Source: an uncultured Collinsella sp.
GTDB taxonomy: Bacteria; Actinomycetota; Coriobacteriia; Coriobacteriales; Coriobacteriaceae
Assembly (NCBI GenBank): GCA_900542315.1
Contig: UQMV01000046.1
Coordinates: 1 to 15,523, forward strand
DNA: 15,523 nucleotides
Direction of reading: 5' to 3'
Both the position numbers and the translations under genes were made by a program. Shown one piece after another: positions 6,265-12,644 of this stretch. The notes below the pieces were generated by a model that saw only the letters and a list, made by a program, of their open reading frames with translations, was not told the DNA's origin and did not search any database. How positions within the stretch are numbered: position 1 is the first letter of the stretch; each line of letters begins with the position of its first letter.

Positions 6265-6984
6265 CTACAGCTGGCGCAGACCTTCCTCGAGGCCGGTCTT
6301 GCTGTCGGTCTTCTCGTCGCGCATCTTGATGACGCGGGCGGGGACACCGGCCACGACGGCGCCGGCGGGGACGTCCTCGACGCACACGGCGCCGGCGGCA
6401 ACGACAGCGCCCTTGCCCACGCGCACGCCTTCCAGGACCACGGCGTTTGCGCCGATCATGACATCGTCCTCGATGATGACGGGCGTGGCGCTGGCGGGCT
6501 CCACAACGCCTGCCAGCACGGTGCCGGCGCCGATGTGGCAGTTCTTGCCCACGGTGGCGCGACCGCCCAGCACGGCGCCCATATCGATCATGGAACCCTC
6601 GCCGATAACGGAGCCGATGTTGATGATGGCGCCCATCATGATGACGGCACGGTCGCCGATCTCGACGCGGTCGCGGATGATCGCGCCCGGCTCGATGCGG
6701 GCGTTGATGCCCTTAAGGTCGAGCATGGGCACGGCGGAGTTGCGGCAATCGTTTTCAACGTCGTAGTAATCGATGGAATCGGCATTGGCATCGAGGATGG
6801 CCTTAAGCTCATCCCAGTCGCCAAAGACGGTCTTGCCACGACGACCGCCGTAGACATGTGCGTCGCCCCAGGCAACCTTCATGCCCGGCTTCTCGCGCAC
6901 GTACAGCTTGACGGGCGTCTTTTTGGGCGCGGTGGCGATGTAGTTGATAATCTCCTGTGCATCCATCTCGGCTGCGTTGCTCAT
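6265..6984 (-). CDS. dapH: 2,3,4,5-tetrahydropyridine-2,6-dicarboxylate N-acetyltransferase
   Basis: 239 residues, normal for DapH. It acetylates tetrahydrodipicolinate with acetyl-CoA to N-acetyl-2-amino-6-oxopimelate, the step that commits to the acetylase branch. Residues about 1-90 match the DapH N-terminal domain (AQEIINYIATAPKKTPVKLY, VFGDWDELKAIL). Residues about 93-210 form a left-handed beta-helix of hexapeptide repeats (ARIEPGAIIRDRVEIGDRAV, MGAIINIGSVIGEGSMIDMG, VGKNCHIGAGTVLAGVVEPA). The ending GVPARVIKMRDEKT is typical. An AAGGAGAGAT ribosome binding site lies at 6991-7000. It is the last gene of the minus-strand operon, 39 nt after dapB. The acetyl rather than succinyl (DapD) assignment rests on the N-terminal domain and length. 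Confidence 0.93.
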   Translation of the reverse strand: MSNAAEMDAQEIINYIATAPKKTPVKLYVREKPGMKVAWGDAHVYGGRRGKTVFGDWDELKAILDANADSIDYYDVENDCRNSAVPMLDLKGINARIEPGAIIRDRVEIGDRAVIMMGAIINIGSVIGEGSMIDMGAVLGGRATVGKNCHIGAGTVLAGVVEPASATPVIIEDDVMIGANAVVLEGVRVGKGAVVAAGAVCVEDVPAGAVVAGVPARVIKMRDEKTDSKTGLEEGLRQL

Positions 6985-7023
6985 TTGCTATCTCTCCTTT
7001 GGATGGATTCGGTTGATACCTGG

Positions 7024-7764
7024 TTAGGCAAACATGACCTTGTCGAACGTATAGAAGCCGGGTTCGCGGGTGACGAGCTTCTGCGCGGCTGCCAAGGCGC
7101 CGTTGACAAAGATCTGACGGCTCGTGGCGCGGTGGGTGAGCGTGACTTCCTCGTCCTGGCCAAAGAAACCCACCTCGTGTACGCCAGCTACGGTGCCGCC
7201 GCGCAGCGAGTGCATGCCGATCTCCTTGGGGTCGCGCGCGCCGCACATGCCCTCGCGGCCATAGACGGGGTGGTAGCCTGCCTCGGGTTCAGCTTCGACG
7301 ACGGCGTCGAGCAGTAGCTTGGCAGTGCCGCTCGGGGCGTCGACCTTTTGGTTGTGGTGCGTCTCGACGATCTCGCAGTCAAAGCCGGGCAGCTCGCGTG
7401 TGGCCTGGGCCACTAGATGACGCAGGGCTGCGATGCCGATGGAGTAATTGCCCGAGTGCATAACGCGGGTGTTCTGGCCCAGCTCACGCAGGCGGTCCAT
7501 CTGCTCAGGTGAATAGCCCGTGGTGCCGGAAACGAGTGCGGCGCCCGTGCGCTCGACATAGGCGACGACGGCATCGAAGGTCACGACGTTCGAGAAGTCG
7601 ATAATCACATCGGCTGCCGGGGCGCTCTCGAGCTCGCTCAAATCGAAGCCAATCTGGGCCACGATATCAAAAACGGGCTCTCCGGCGGCGTCGACAACAG
7701 CCTCGGCGGTAGTGCGGATGAGTGAGCCCATGCGGCCCGTTCCCATAATGACGGTCTTAATCAA
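7024..7764 (-). CDS. dapB: 4-hydroxy-tetrahydrodipicolinate reductase
   Basis: 246 residues. NAD(P)H-dependent reduction of 4-hydroxy-tetrahydrodipicolinate, the second step of the DAP branch. Motifs: GTGRMG (8-13) nucleotide loop, DFS (56-58), SGTTG (79-83), and the catalytic/substrate block ETHHNQKVDAPSGTA with H136, H137 and K140. The start is a TTG at 7764: the first ATG, six codons in, would remove the first beta strand, and GGGAG lies about 9 nt upstream of the TTG inside dapA. The start overlaps the dapA stop by 8 nt, so translation is probably coupled. It has a shorter N-terminal region between the Rossmann loop and DFS than enterobacterial DapB. Confidence 0.93.
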   Translation of the reverse strand: MIKTVIMGTGRMGSLIRTTAEAVVDAAGEPVFDIVAQIGFDLSELESAPAADVIIDFSNVVTFDAVVAYVERTGAALVSGTTGYSPEQMDRLRELGQNTRVMHSGNYSIGIAALRHLVAQATRELPGFDCEIVETHHNQKVDAPSGTAKLLLDAVVEAEPEAGYHPVYGREGMCGARDPKEIGMHSLRGGTVAGVHEVGFFGQDEEVTLTHRATSRQIFVNGALAAAQKLVTREPGFYTFDKVMFA

Positions 7765-8647
7765 GCAGACCAGCTCCCTTCAGAGCATCGGTAAGTGCAG
7801 CGCGCGTGTCGTCTGCCATGGGGCACAGCGGCATGCGGTAGTTTGCCTCGATCATACCCATCTGAGCGAGCGCCTCTTTGACGGGGATGGGGTTGACCTC
7901 ACTAAAGAGGGCATTGATGAGCGGCTGGCCGGCAATCTGGATATCGCGGGCACGTGCCACGTCACCGTCCAGATATGCGCGACACATGTCATGCACGAGC
8001 TGCGGCTGAATGTCTGCCCATACGCTGATGGTGCCCGAGGCGCCCAGGCTCATGAGTGGCACGGTAAGCGCGTCCTCGCCCGAGTACATGCGGAAGTCAT
8101 CGGACAGCAGGTGGGCGATCTTGGCGGCGTAGGCGACGTTGCCCGAGGCCTCCTTAATGCCCATGATGTTGGGGTGTGCGGCCAAGCGCCCTACGTTGCG
8201 CTCGCTGATGCCGCAGCCGCAGCGGCCGGGGATGTTGTACAGGATGCAGGGGATGTCCACGGCATCGGCGACGGTCTTAAAGTGCTGATAGATACCCTCT
8301 TCATTGGACTTGTTGTAGTAGGGGGTGATGAGCAGCAGACCGTCGGCTCCCAAGCCCTGGTAGGTGAGCGACTTGGTGAGCATGGTTTGCGTGGAGTTGG
8401 AGCCCGATCCGGCGATGACGGGGACGCGTCCTGCAACTTGCTTGACTACTGCGGCGACGACGGAGTTGTCCTCGTCGTCGGTCATCGTGGCGCTCTCGCC
8501 GGTGGTGCCCAGGGTGAGGATGGCATCGGTGCCATTTTGCAAGTGGAAATCGATAAGGCGCTCGAGCGCGTCAAAGTCGACACTGCCGTCCTTTTTAAAC
8601 GGCGTAACCAGGGCGACGATTGAGCCCTCGAGATTGCGGATGTCCAT
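7757..8647 (-). CDS. dapA: 4-hydroxy-tetrahydrodipicolinate synthase, possible separate product from an internal start
   Basis: Alternative reading of the 3' part of the LysA-DapA frame. Starting at the ATG at 8647 gives 296 residues, the normal DapA length, beginning MDIRNLEGSIVALVTPF as free-standing DapA proteins do. AAGGAG lies 6 nt before the ATG, a better site than the one in front of lysA. Own-numbering residues: T48/T49, Y110, Y137, R142, K165. Either the fusion, the separate enzyme, or both could be made; the sequence alone cannot decide. Confidence 0.5.
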   Translation of the reverse strand: MDIRNLEGSIVALVTPFKKDGSVDFDALERLIDFHLQNGTDAILTLGTTGESATMTDDEDNSVVAAVVKQVAGRVPVIAGSGSNSTQTMLTKSLTYQGLGADGLLLITPYYNKSNEEGIYQHFKTVADAVDIPCILYNIPGRCGCGISERNVGRLAAHPNIMGIKEASGNVAYAAKIAHLLSDDFRMYSGEDALTVPLMSLGASGTISVWADIQPQLVHDMCRAYLDGDVARARDIQIAGQPLINALFSEVNPIPVKEALAQMGMIEANYRMPLCPMADDTRAALTDALKGAGLLD

Positions 8648-10066
8648 GTTCTTCTCCTTCGCCTCCGCGATCTGGATGCGTTTGTTCCATTGAGCTGCGA
8701 CTGCCAGGCACTCGTCTTCGGCGCGACGGCGGGCACTTTCGGCGCGCGACTTGGCCAGCAGCTCTCGGCCGCACGGCAGCACGTCGAGCGTGGCAAAGTA
8801 ATCGCCCGGGCGCTCGGCGCGGCGGATGAGGTCGGCCGCGCCATCGGGGCGCAGCAGGACCTCGGCCGAGCGCAGCCGTCCGTTGTAGTTGTAGCCCATG
8901 GAGTAGCCATGCGCACCGGTATCGTGGATTACAAGCAGGTCACCCATGTCGATATGCGGCAGCTTGCGATCGATAGCGAACTTGTCGTTGTTCTCGCATA
9001 GGTTGCCCGTGATGTCATAGGTGTTCGTGACGGGCGCCGTGGCCTTGTCGGCGCCGCCCGGCTGACCCATCACCGTAATGTGGTGGTAGGCGCCATACAT
9101 GGCAGGGCGGATCAAATCGACGGCGCTTGCATCGACACCGATATAGTCCTTGTAGATCTGCTTCTCGTGGATAGCCTTGGTGACCAGACAGCCGTAGGGG
9201 CCCATCATAAAGCGGCCCATCTCAGTGCAGATGGCCACATCGCCCATGCCGGCGGGAACCAGGATCTCGTCGTATGCCGCGTGTACTCCCTCGCCGATGG
9301 CGCGAATGTCGTTGGCCTGCTGCTCGGGCAGGTAGGGGATGCCGACGCCGCCGGACAGATTGATGAAGGCGACGTGTGCGCCGGTCTCGCGCTCCAGGCG
9401 TACAGCAAGCTCAAAGAGGATACGCGCGAGCTCGGGGTAGTAGTCGTTGGTGACGGTGTTGCTGGCAAGGAATGCGTGGATGCCAAAGTCCTCGGCGCCC
9501 TTGGCTTTGAGCATGCGGAAGGCCTCGAAGAGCTGCTCGGTGGTCATGCCATATTTGGAGTCGCCTGGGTTGTCCATGATGCCGTTGGAGAGCTGGAACA
9601 GGCCGCCTGGATTAAAGCGGCAGCTGACCGTCTTGGGGATGGGCCCCGCAACGCGCTCAAAGAACTCGATGTGGCTGATGTCGTCAAAGTTGACGATGGC
9701 GCCCAGCTTGTCGGCGAGCTCAAAGTCGGCAGCCGGCGTGTCGTTGGACGAGAACATGATGTCGTGTCCTGTGATACCCAGCGAGCGGGCGATCATGAGC
9801 TCGGTATAGCTCGAGCAATCGCAGCCGCAGCCGTATTCGTTGAGAATGGAGATGAGCGCCGGGTTGGGGTTGGCCTTGACGGCAAAGTATTCCTTAAAGC
9901 CCGGGTTCCATGCAAAGGCGTCGCGCACTTCTTGCATGTTGCGGCGGATGCCCGCCTCGTCGTATAGATGAAACGGCGTGGGGAACTGCTCGACGATATG
10001 CTCGAGTGTCTCCTTGTCCACAAACGGCTGCTTGGCCGCATATGCCTCGTTGGGGGTCAATGCCAT
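7757..10066 (-). CDS. lysA-dapA: Diaminopimelate decarboxylase / 4-hydroxy-tetrahydrodipicolinate synthase, continuous LysA-DapA frame
   Basis: 769 residues with no stop between two complete enzymes. Residues 1-431 are LysA (meso-DAP to lysine + CO2): PLP lysine K64 in YFAVKANPNP, glycine loop LSGGVGIP (237-244), EMGR (282-285), and NLCENNDKFA with C357/E358. Related LysA proteins end about where FATLD falls (425-429). Residues 432-473 are an Arg/Ala/Glu-rich, probably helical linker with GC-rich third codon positions like true coding sequence. Residues 474-769 are DapA (pyruvate + aspartate semialdehyde): GTTGES, LYNIPGR with Y610, and Schiff-base K638 in GIKEASGN. A strong AAGGAG precedes the internal ATG at 8647, so a separate DapA may also be made. 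First gene behind a lysine riboswitch; overlaps dapB by 8 nt. Confidence 0.9.
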   Translation of the reverse strand: MALTPNEAYAAKQPFVDKETLEHIVEQFPTPFHLYDEAGIRRNMQEVRDAFAWNPGFKEYFAVKANPNPALISILNEYGCGCDCSSYTELMIARSLGITGHDIMFSSNDTPAADFELADKLGAIVNFDDISHIEFFERVAGPIPKTVSCRFNPGGLFQLSNGIMDNPGDSKYGMTTEQLFEAFRMLKAKGAEDFGIHAFLASNTVTNDYYPELARILFELAVRLERETGAHVAFINLSGGVGIPYLPEQQANDIRAIGEGVHAAYDEILVPAGMGDVAICTEMGRFMMGPYGCLVTKAIHEKQIYKDYIGVDASAVDLIRPAMYGAYHHITVMGQPGGADKATAPVTNTYDITGNLCENNDKFAIDRKLPHIDMGDLLVIHDTGAHGYSMGYNYNGRLRSAEVLLRPDGAADLIRRAERPGDYFATLDVLPCGRELLAKSRAESARRRAEDECLAVAAQWNKRIQIAEAKEKNMDIRNLEGSIVALVTPFKKDGSVDFDALERLIDFHLQNGTDAILTLGTTGESATMTDDEDNSVVAAVVKQVAGRVPVIAGSGSNSTQTMLTKSLTYQGLGADGLLLITPYYNKSNEEGIYQHFKTVADAVDIPCILYNIPGRCGCGISERNVGRLAAHPNIMGIKEASGNVAYAAKIAHLLSDDFRMYSGEDALTVPLMSLGASGTISVWADIQPQLVHDMCRAYLDGDVARARDIQIAGQPLINALFSEVNPIPVKEALAQMGMIEANYRMPLCPMADDTRAALTDALKGAGLLD

Positions 10067-10136
10067 GTCCCGTAAACCTCGCTATCCAGACGGCGCCATC
10101 TGCGCATCGAATCCGCATAGCGTGGACCCAATGTCC

Positions 10137-10294
10137 GGATAGCGCTCCCGCATTGCTGCAGACAGTCCTGTGGGTGTTTCCCACAGGCCCACCAGGTTGT
10201 TCGTGCCCGAAAAACCCAGTTCGGCGGGTTTCGCCTCCCCACGGGGTCAAAGCCTGCCGGCTCGCCCGCGGCTCTTCGTGCCCGCGCCTCTATC
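10137..10294 (-). promoter_or_regulatory. Lysine riboswitch (L box) controlling lysA-dapA-dapB-dapH
   Basis: On the minus strand the leader opens with GATAGAGGCGCG, continues with GAAGAG, then GGGGAGGCG....CGCCGAA, a hairpin with GGCCTGTGGG and its complement, GACTGTC, and closes with GGGAGCGCTATCC. These are the conserved blocks of the lysine aptamer in order, comparable to the Bacillus lysC leader (GATAGAGGTGCGA, GGGGAGCGTCGCCGAAG, GGCTGTC, GGAGGGCTATC). GATAG (10294-10290) and CTATC (10142-10138) close stem P1. No T-run follows before lysA, so control is probably at translation. The 3' strand of P1 (10144-10135) can also pair over 10 bp with 10089-10080, which touches the lysA ribosome binding site, and a second CGCTAT at 10122-10117 competes for the same site. 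Confidence 0.92.
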
Positions 10295-10297
10295 AAG

Positions 10298-10329
10298 TGG
10301 TAAAGACCCTATCACGTTGCACTTTACCA
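10298..10329. promoter_or_regulatory. Inverted repeat between the divergent promoters; possible shared operator
   Basis: TGGTAAAG (10298-10305) and CTTTACCA (10322-10329) are perfect inverted copies 16 nt apart. The right arm covers the -35 of the deacetylase promoter. A weak minus-strand promoter for the riboswitch leader, TTGTTT (10334-10329) and TAGGGT (10311-10306) with 17-nt spacing, runs across it and would start transcription about 5 nt before the aptamer. Confidence 0.5.
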
Positions 10330-10351
10330 AACAAGAGTATTCGTATATAAC
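10323..10351 (+). promoter_or_regulatory. Promoter of the M20 amidohydrolase gene
   Basis: TTTACC (10323-10328), 17-nt spacer and TATAAC (10346-10351; 5 of 6). Transcription would start near 10358, giving a leader of about 87 nt before the ATG at 10445. Together with the riboswitch, this accounts for the 378-nt gene-free interval 10067-10444. Confidence 0.6.
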
Positions 10352-10444
10352 GTTTAAAAAATGCAGGGATATGCTGGAAACATGTGCGCCACAATCCTGT
10401 ATCACAATAAGTTGCAACAGATGTGCCTCACGAAGGGATCCTCT

Positions 10445-11632
10445 ATGACCGAGCTCCAAGAACTCCGTCGCTATCGCCGCGATCTCCATCGCATTCCGGA
10501 GCTCGATTTCGATCTTCCGCAAACCATTGCCTATATCGAGGGCGTGCTGGCACCGCTCACCTGCGAAGTGACCCATCCGTGCCCCAGCTGCGTCTGTGCT
10601 TTCTTCGACGCCGGCGTTGATGCCGCGCATGCCACGGCGATTCGCGCCGATATGGATGCGCTGCCCATCGCGGAGGCGACGGGAGCGGCCTTTGCCTCGA
10701 CCCATCCCGGCAAGATGCACGCTTGCGGACATGACGGACACATGGCCATGGCGCTTGCCGCCGCGACGTATGTTGACCGTACGATTCGCGAACAGCCGGG
10801 CGCCATTAGGCGCAACGTTCTCTTTGTGTTCCAGCCGGCCGAGGAAACGACCGGTGGTGCCAAGACGGTATGCGAGAGTGGTGTGTTCGAGCGCTATGGG
10901 GCCGACCGCATTTTTGGCTTCCATGTGTGGCCCGATCTGCCTGCCGGCACGTTGGCGAGTTGTTCCGGTCCGCTGCTGGCGCGTTCGAGCGAGACGCATA
11001 TCCATATTCACGGTACGAGCATCCACATCGCTAAGACCTATGGTGTGCCGGTTGGGGAGTCGCACGATGCCGCGTTGGCGGCAGCAAAGTTTTTGGTTGC
11101 CGAGCGCGAGCTGATGGACGAGCTGGGCGCCGACGAGCCCTGCATCGGCAAGTTCGGTCTGCTGCAGGCAGGCACCGTCTGCAATGCGGTGGCGGGGGAG
11201 GCCCATGTCGCCGGTAGCCTGCGCGTGTTTACGGACGACATGTTCGATCGTGCGCGCGAGGGTGTGCGCCGCGTGTTGGATGATGCCTGCGCCGCAACGG
11301 GCTGCACGTACGATCTCGATTTTGCCGAGGGCTATCCGCCGGTTGATAACGATCCCGAGCTGTTCGCCCGTATTGCGCCGGCCTTGCCCGAGCTGCAGCT
11401 GGTGGACGAGCCGCTGTTGATTGCCGAGGACTTCGCGTTCTATCAGCGTCATCTGCCGGGCGTGTTCTTCCTGTTGGGCACGGGCGTGCCGGAGGGCCAA
11501 GACAATCCGAGTGACGCCGAGGGCTGCCCCGCCTATGCCACGAGTGCCCTGCATACTGATACCATGCTCTTTGACGAGCAAATCCTGCTCAAAGGCCTCG
11601 ATGTCTACAAACGATTGCTTTCGCTTGTCTAG
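10445..11632 (+). CDS. M20D-family amidohydrolase, probable N-acetyl-LL-diaminopimelate deacetylase
   Basis: 395 residues, a normal length for the family. Start at 10445 chosen for GAAGGGA about 7 nt upstream; the ATG at 10361 has no ribosome binding site. Metal-binding and catalytic pattern of the M20D group: LHRIPELDFD near the N-terminus, RADMDALPI, HACGHDGHM, FQPAEETTGGAK, GFHVWPDLPAG and the C-terminal SALHTDTMLFDE. Members remove acyl groups from amino acids (hippurate, N-acetylamino acids, IAA conjugates). It lies divergently next to the lysine operon that includes DapH, so hydrolysis of N-acetyl-LL-DAP to LL-DAP and acetate is the best fit. The family call is firm; the substrate is from context. 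An approximately 10-residue stretch after the dimerisation-domain strand (HIHIHGTSIHIAKTYGVPVG) departs from the usual 'G..gHaA.P..g.dp' pattern, which is odd and may reflect a narrower substrate. Confidence 0.85.
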   Translation: MTELQELRRYRRDLHRIPELDFDLPQTIAYIEGVLAPLTCEVTHPCPSCVCAFFDAGVDAAHATAIRADMDALPIAEATGAAFASTHPGKMHACGHDGHMAMALAAATYVDRTIREQPGAIRRNVLFVFQPAEETTGGAKTVCESGVFERYGADRIFGFHVWPDLPAGTLASCSGPLLARSSETHIHIHGTSIHIAKTYGVPVGESHDAALAAAKFLVAERELMDELGADEPCIGKFGLLQAGTVCNAVAGEAHVAGSLRVFTDDMFDRAREGVRRVLDDACAATGCTYDLDFAEGYPPVDNDPELFARIAPALPELQLVDEPLLIAEDFAFYQRHLPGVFFLLGTGVPEGQDNPSDAEGCPAYATSALHTDTMLFDEQILLKGLDVYKRLLSLV

Positions 11633-11676
11633 CGAGCAAAGAAGTAATTACCCAGAAAATACGAACAGATGTACGG

Positions 11677-11722
11677 TATAATGAAGATGTAAGTCTATAG
11701 AAACGTTTGACGTTATTAACGT
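11677..11722 (+). promoter_or_regulatory. Likely promoter and operator upstream of the higB remnant/higA
   Basis: TATAAT at 11677-11682 is a perfect -10 with no clear -35. Downstream, ACGTT-ATT-AACGT (11710-11722) is a short dyad overlapping a TTGACG, where a HigA-type autorepressor could bind. Confidence 0.4.
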
Positions 11723-11733
11723 AAGGCGATGCT

Positions 11734-11814
11734 ATGATTGCATCTTATCGGGTCTGCTTTGAGTGGAGGCAGGGGATGGCTTGGAATGTCGAAATCGTCG
11801 ATTACCACAAATGA
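11734..11814 (+). pseudogene. higB: C-terminal remnant of a HigB/RelE-type toxin
   Basis: A 26-codon frame whose translation contains SYRVCFEWRQ and NVEIVDYHK, the last beta strand and C-terminus of HigB-like toxins (typically '...YRICFxW...VEIVDYH'). An in-frame TAA lies four codons upstream of its ATG, and no other HigB-like sequence is found before the end of the M20 gene 100 nt upstream, so about the first 65 residues are gone. It overlaps the start of higA by 29 nt. Unlikely to be a functional toxin. Confidence 0.7.
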
Positions 11815-12127
11815 AGAGGCTGCGACTGATTTGCTCTCACCGGTGACTCCTGGCGAGCTTCTCAAAGAGGAATTTCTTATTCCTATGGGTATTTCTCAAT
11901 ATCGCCTTGCTAAGGAGACCAGGATTCCGGCTCAGCGTATCGGGCAGATTGTCTTGGGAAAACGCCGTGTGACGGCTGACACGGACCTTCGTCTTTGCCG
12001 TTACTTTGGCCTGACGGATGGTTATTGGCTGCGCGCCCAGATGGCGTTTGATCTCGAGGCCGAGAAAAGGCGGATTAAACCTGAGCTCGACAAGATTGTT
12101 CCTGTCCAGCAGGCCATCGCATTGTAG
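11786..12127 (+). CDS. higA: HigA-family antitoxin / XRE-type transcriptional regulator
   Basis: 113 residues. HigA/VapI pattern: PVTPGELLKEEFLIPMGISQ (19-38), then a helix-turn-helix QYRLAKETRIPAQRIGQIVL, GKRRVTADTDLRLCRYFGLT and WLRAQMAFDLE. Start at 11786 is the only ATG in a sensible position, with GGAGGCAGGGG 10-20 nt upstream; an earlier TTG at 11759 is possible. The protein has a 16-residue N-terminal tail before the conserved block, as in some HigA proteins. It would bind DNA as a dimer and repress its own promoter, probably via the dyad at 11710-11722. Its toxin partner is reduced to a 26-codon remnant, so it is an orphan antitoxin that could serve as a regulator or neutralise a toxin encoded elsewhere. 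Confidence 0.85.
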   Translation: MSKSSITTNEEAATDLLSPVTPGELLKEEFLIPMGISQYRLAKETRIPAQRIGQIVLGKRRVTADTDLRLCRYFGLTDGYWLRAQMAFDLEAEKRRIKPELDKIVPVQQAIAL

Positions 12128-12156
12128 GGCCCAAAGACGTTGAGAATGGAGTGACG

Positions 12157-12480
12157 ATGAAGCGACGTCGGCAATCTGTTGTATATAGCCCGGGTGGTTG
12201 CGGGTGTGGCTTGCTTCTGCTTCCGGTTATTGCTGTGAGCATAGGCGTGATGTTTGCGCTTGCTGGGCTGGCTGCGGTGGCACTCGTGCTACTTATCGCT
12301 GCCATTGGCGTGACGATCTGGCTCTATCGTTGTCGCGAACAACGCCGCGCCGACGGCAAGACCAATGTGGGATGGATTGTCTTTTTGGTTATCGCCTATC
12401 TGCTGAGCATGAGCTACCTTGCGTTCTTTGTCTTGTTGATGATCAGTGCCTTTACCGGGAAATCCGTCACGGTGGGTTGA
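12157..12480 (+). CDS. Small integral membrane protein of unknown function
   Basis: 107 residues; function not recognised. Start at 12157 has GGAG (12148-12151) 5 nt upstream; a GTG two codons earlier overlaps that site. A basic N-terminus MKRRRQ is followed by a Gly/Cys motif GGCGCG and a long hydrophobic stretch (about 18-57: LLLLPVIAVSIGVMFALAGL, AAVALVLLIAAIGVTIWLY), enough for two membrane helices. Then comes a basic loop YRCREQRRADGKT, and a second stretch (about 72-99) of one or two helices. It sits 29 nt after higA on the same strand and could be co-transcribed, though a functional link is not evident. Confidence 0.65.
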   Translation: MKRRRQSVVYSPGGCGCGLLLLPVIAVSIGVMFALAGLAAVALVLLIAAIGVTIWLYRCREQRRADGKTNVGWIVFLVIAYLLSMSYLAFFVLLMISAFTGKSVTVG

Positions 12481-12556
12481 TGCGCTGCCAGCAGACGGTC
12501 GCGCAAAGTGCGTTTGCTCGGCGTTTGGATAACTGCATTGGCCGTTTACCGCAACC

Positions 12557-12571
12557 TTAGCTCTCAGCTAA
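12557..12571. repeat. Short dyad upstream of the FxLYD gene
   Basis: TTAGCT-CTC-AGCTAA, perfect 6-bp inverted repeat with a 3-bp centre, 15 nt before the large hairpin. Possible operator; no clear promoter hexamers identified next to it. Confidence 0.35.
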
Positions 12572-12585
12572 TGAATTCAAGTTTA

Positions 12586-12639
12586 ATCCTTCCTACGATG
12601 TGCTGTGTGCCGGCGCGGTAGCCGGATCGTAGGAAGGAT
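12586..12639 (+). promoter_or_regulatory. Hairpin that buries the ribosome binding site of the FxLYD gene
   Basis: A perfect 14-bp inverted repeat (12586-12599 with 12626-12639) encloses a second hairpin (CCGGC 12610-12614 with GCCGG 12621-12625). The Shine-Dalgarno AGGAAGG (12631-12637), 7 nt before the ATG at 12645, is entirely within the right arm. No T-run follows, so it is not a standard terminator. Confidence 0.75.
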
Positions 12640-12644
12640 GAATA

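Noticed and set aside
7712..9967. Long open frames on the plus strand opposite the lysine operon (7712-8623, 303 codons; 9080-9967, 295 codons)
   Set aside because: They are antisense to LysA-DapA, whose motifs are unmistakable; their translations are Val/Gly/Asp-rich low-complexity with no recognisable domain, as expected for shadows in GC-rich DNA.
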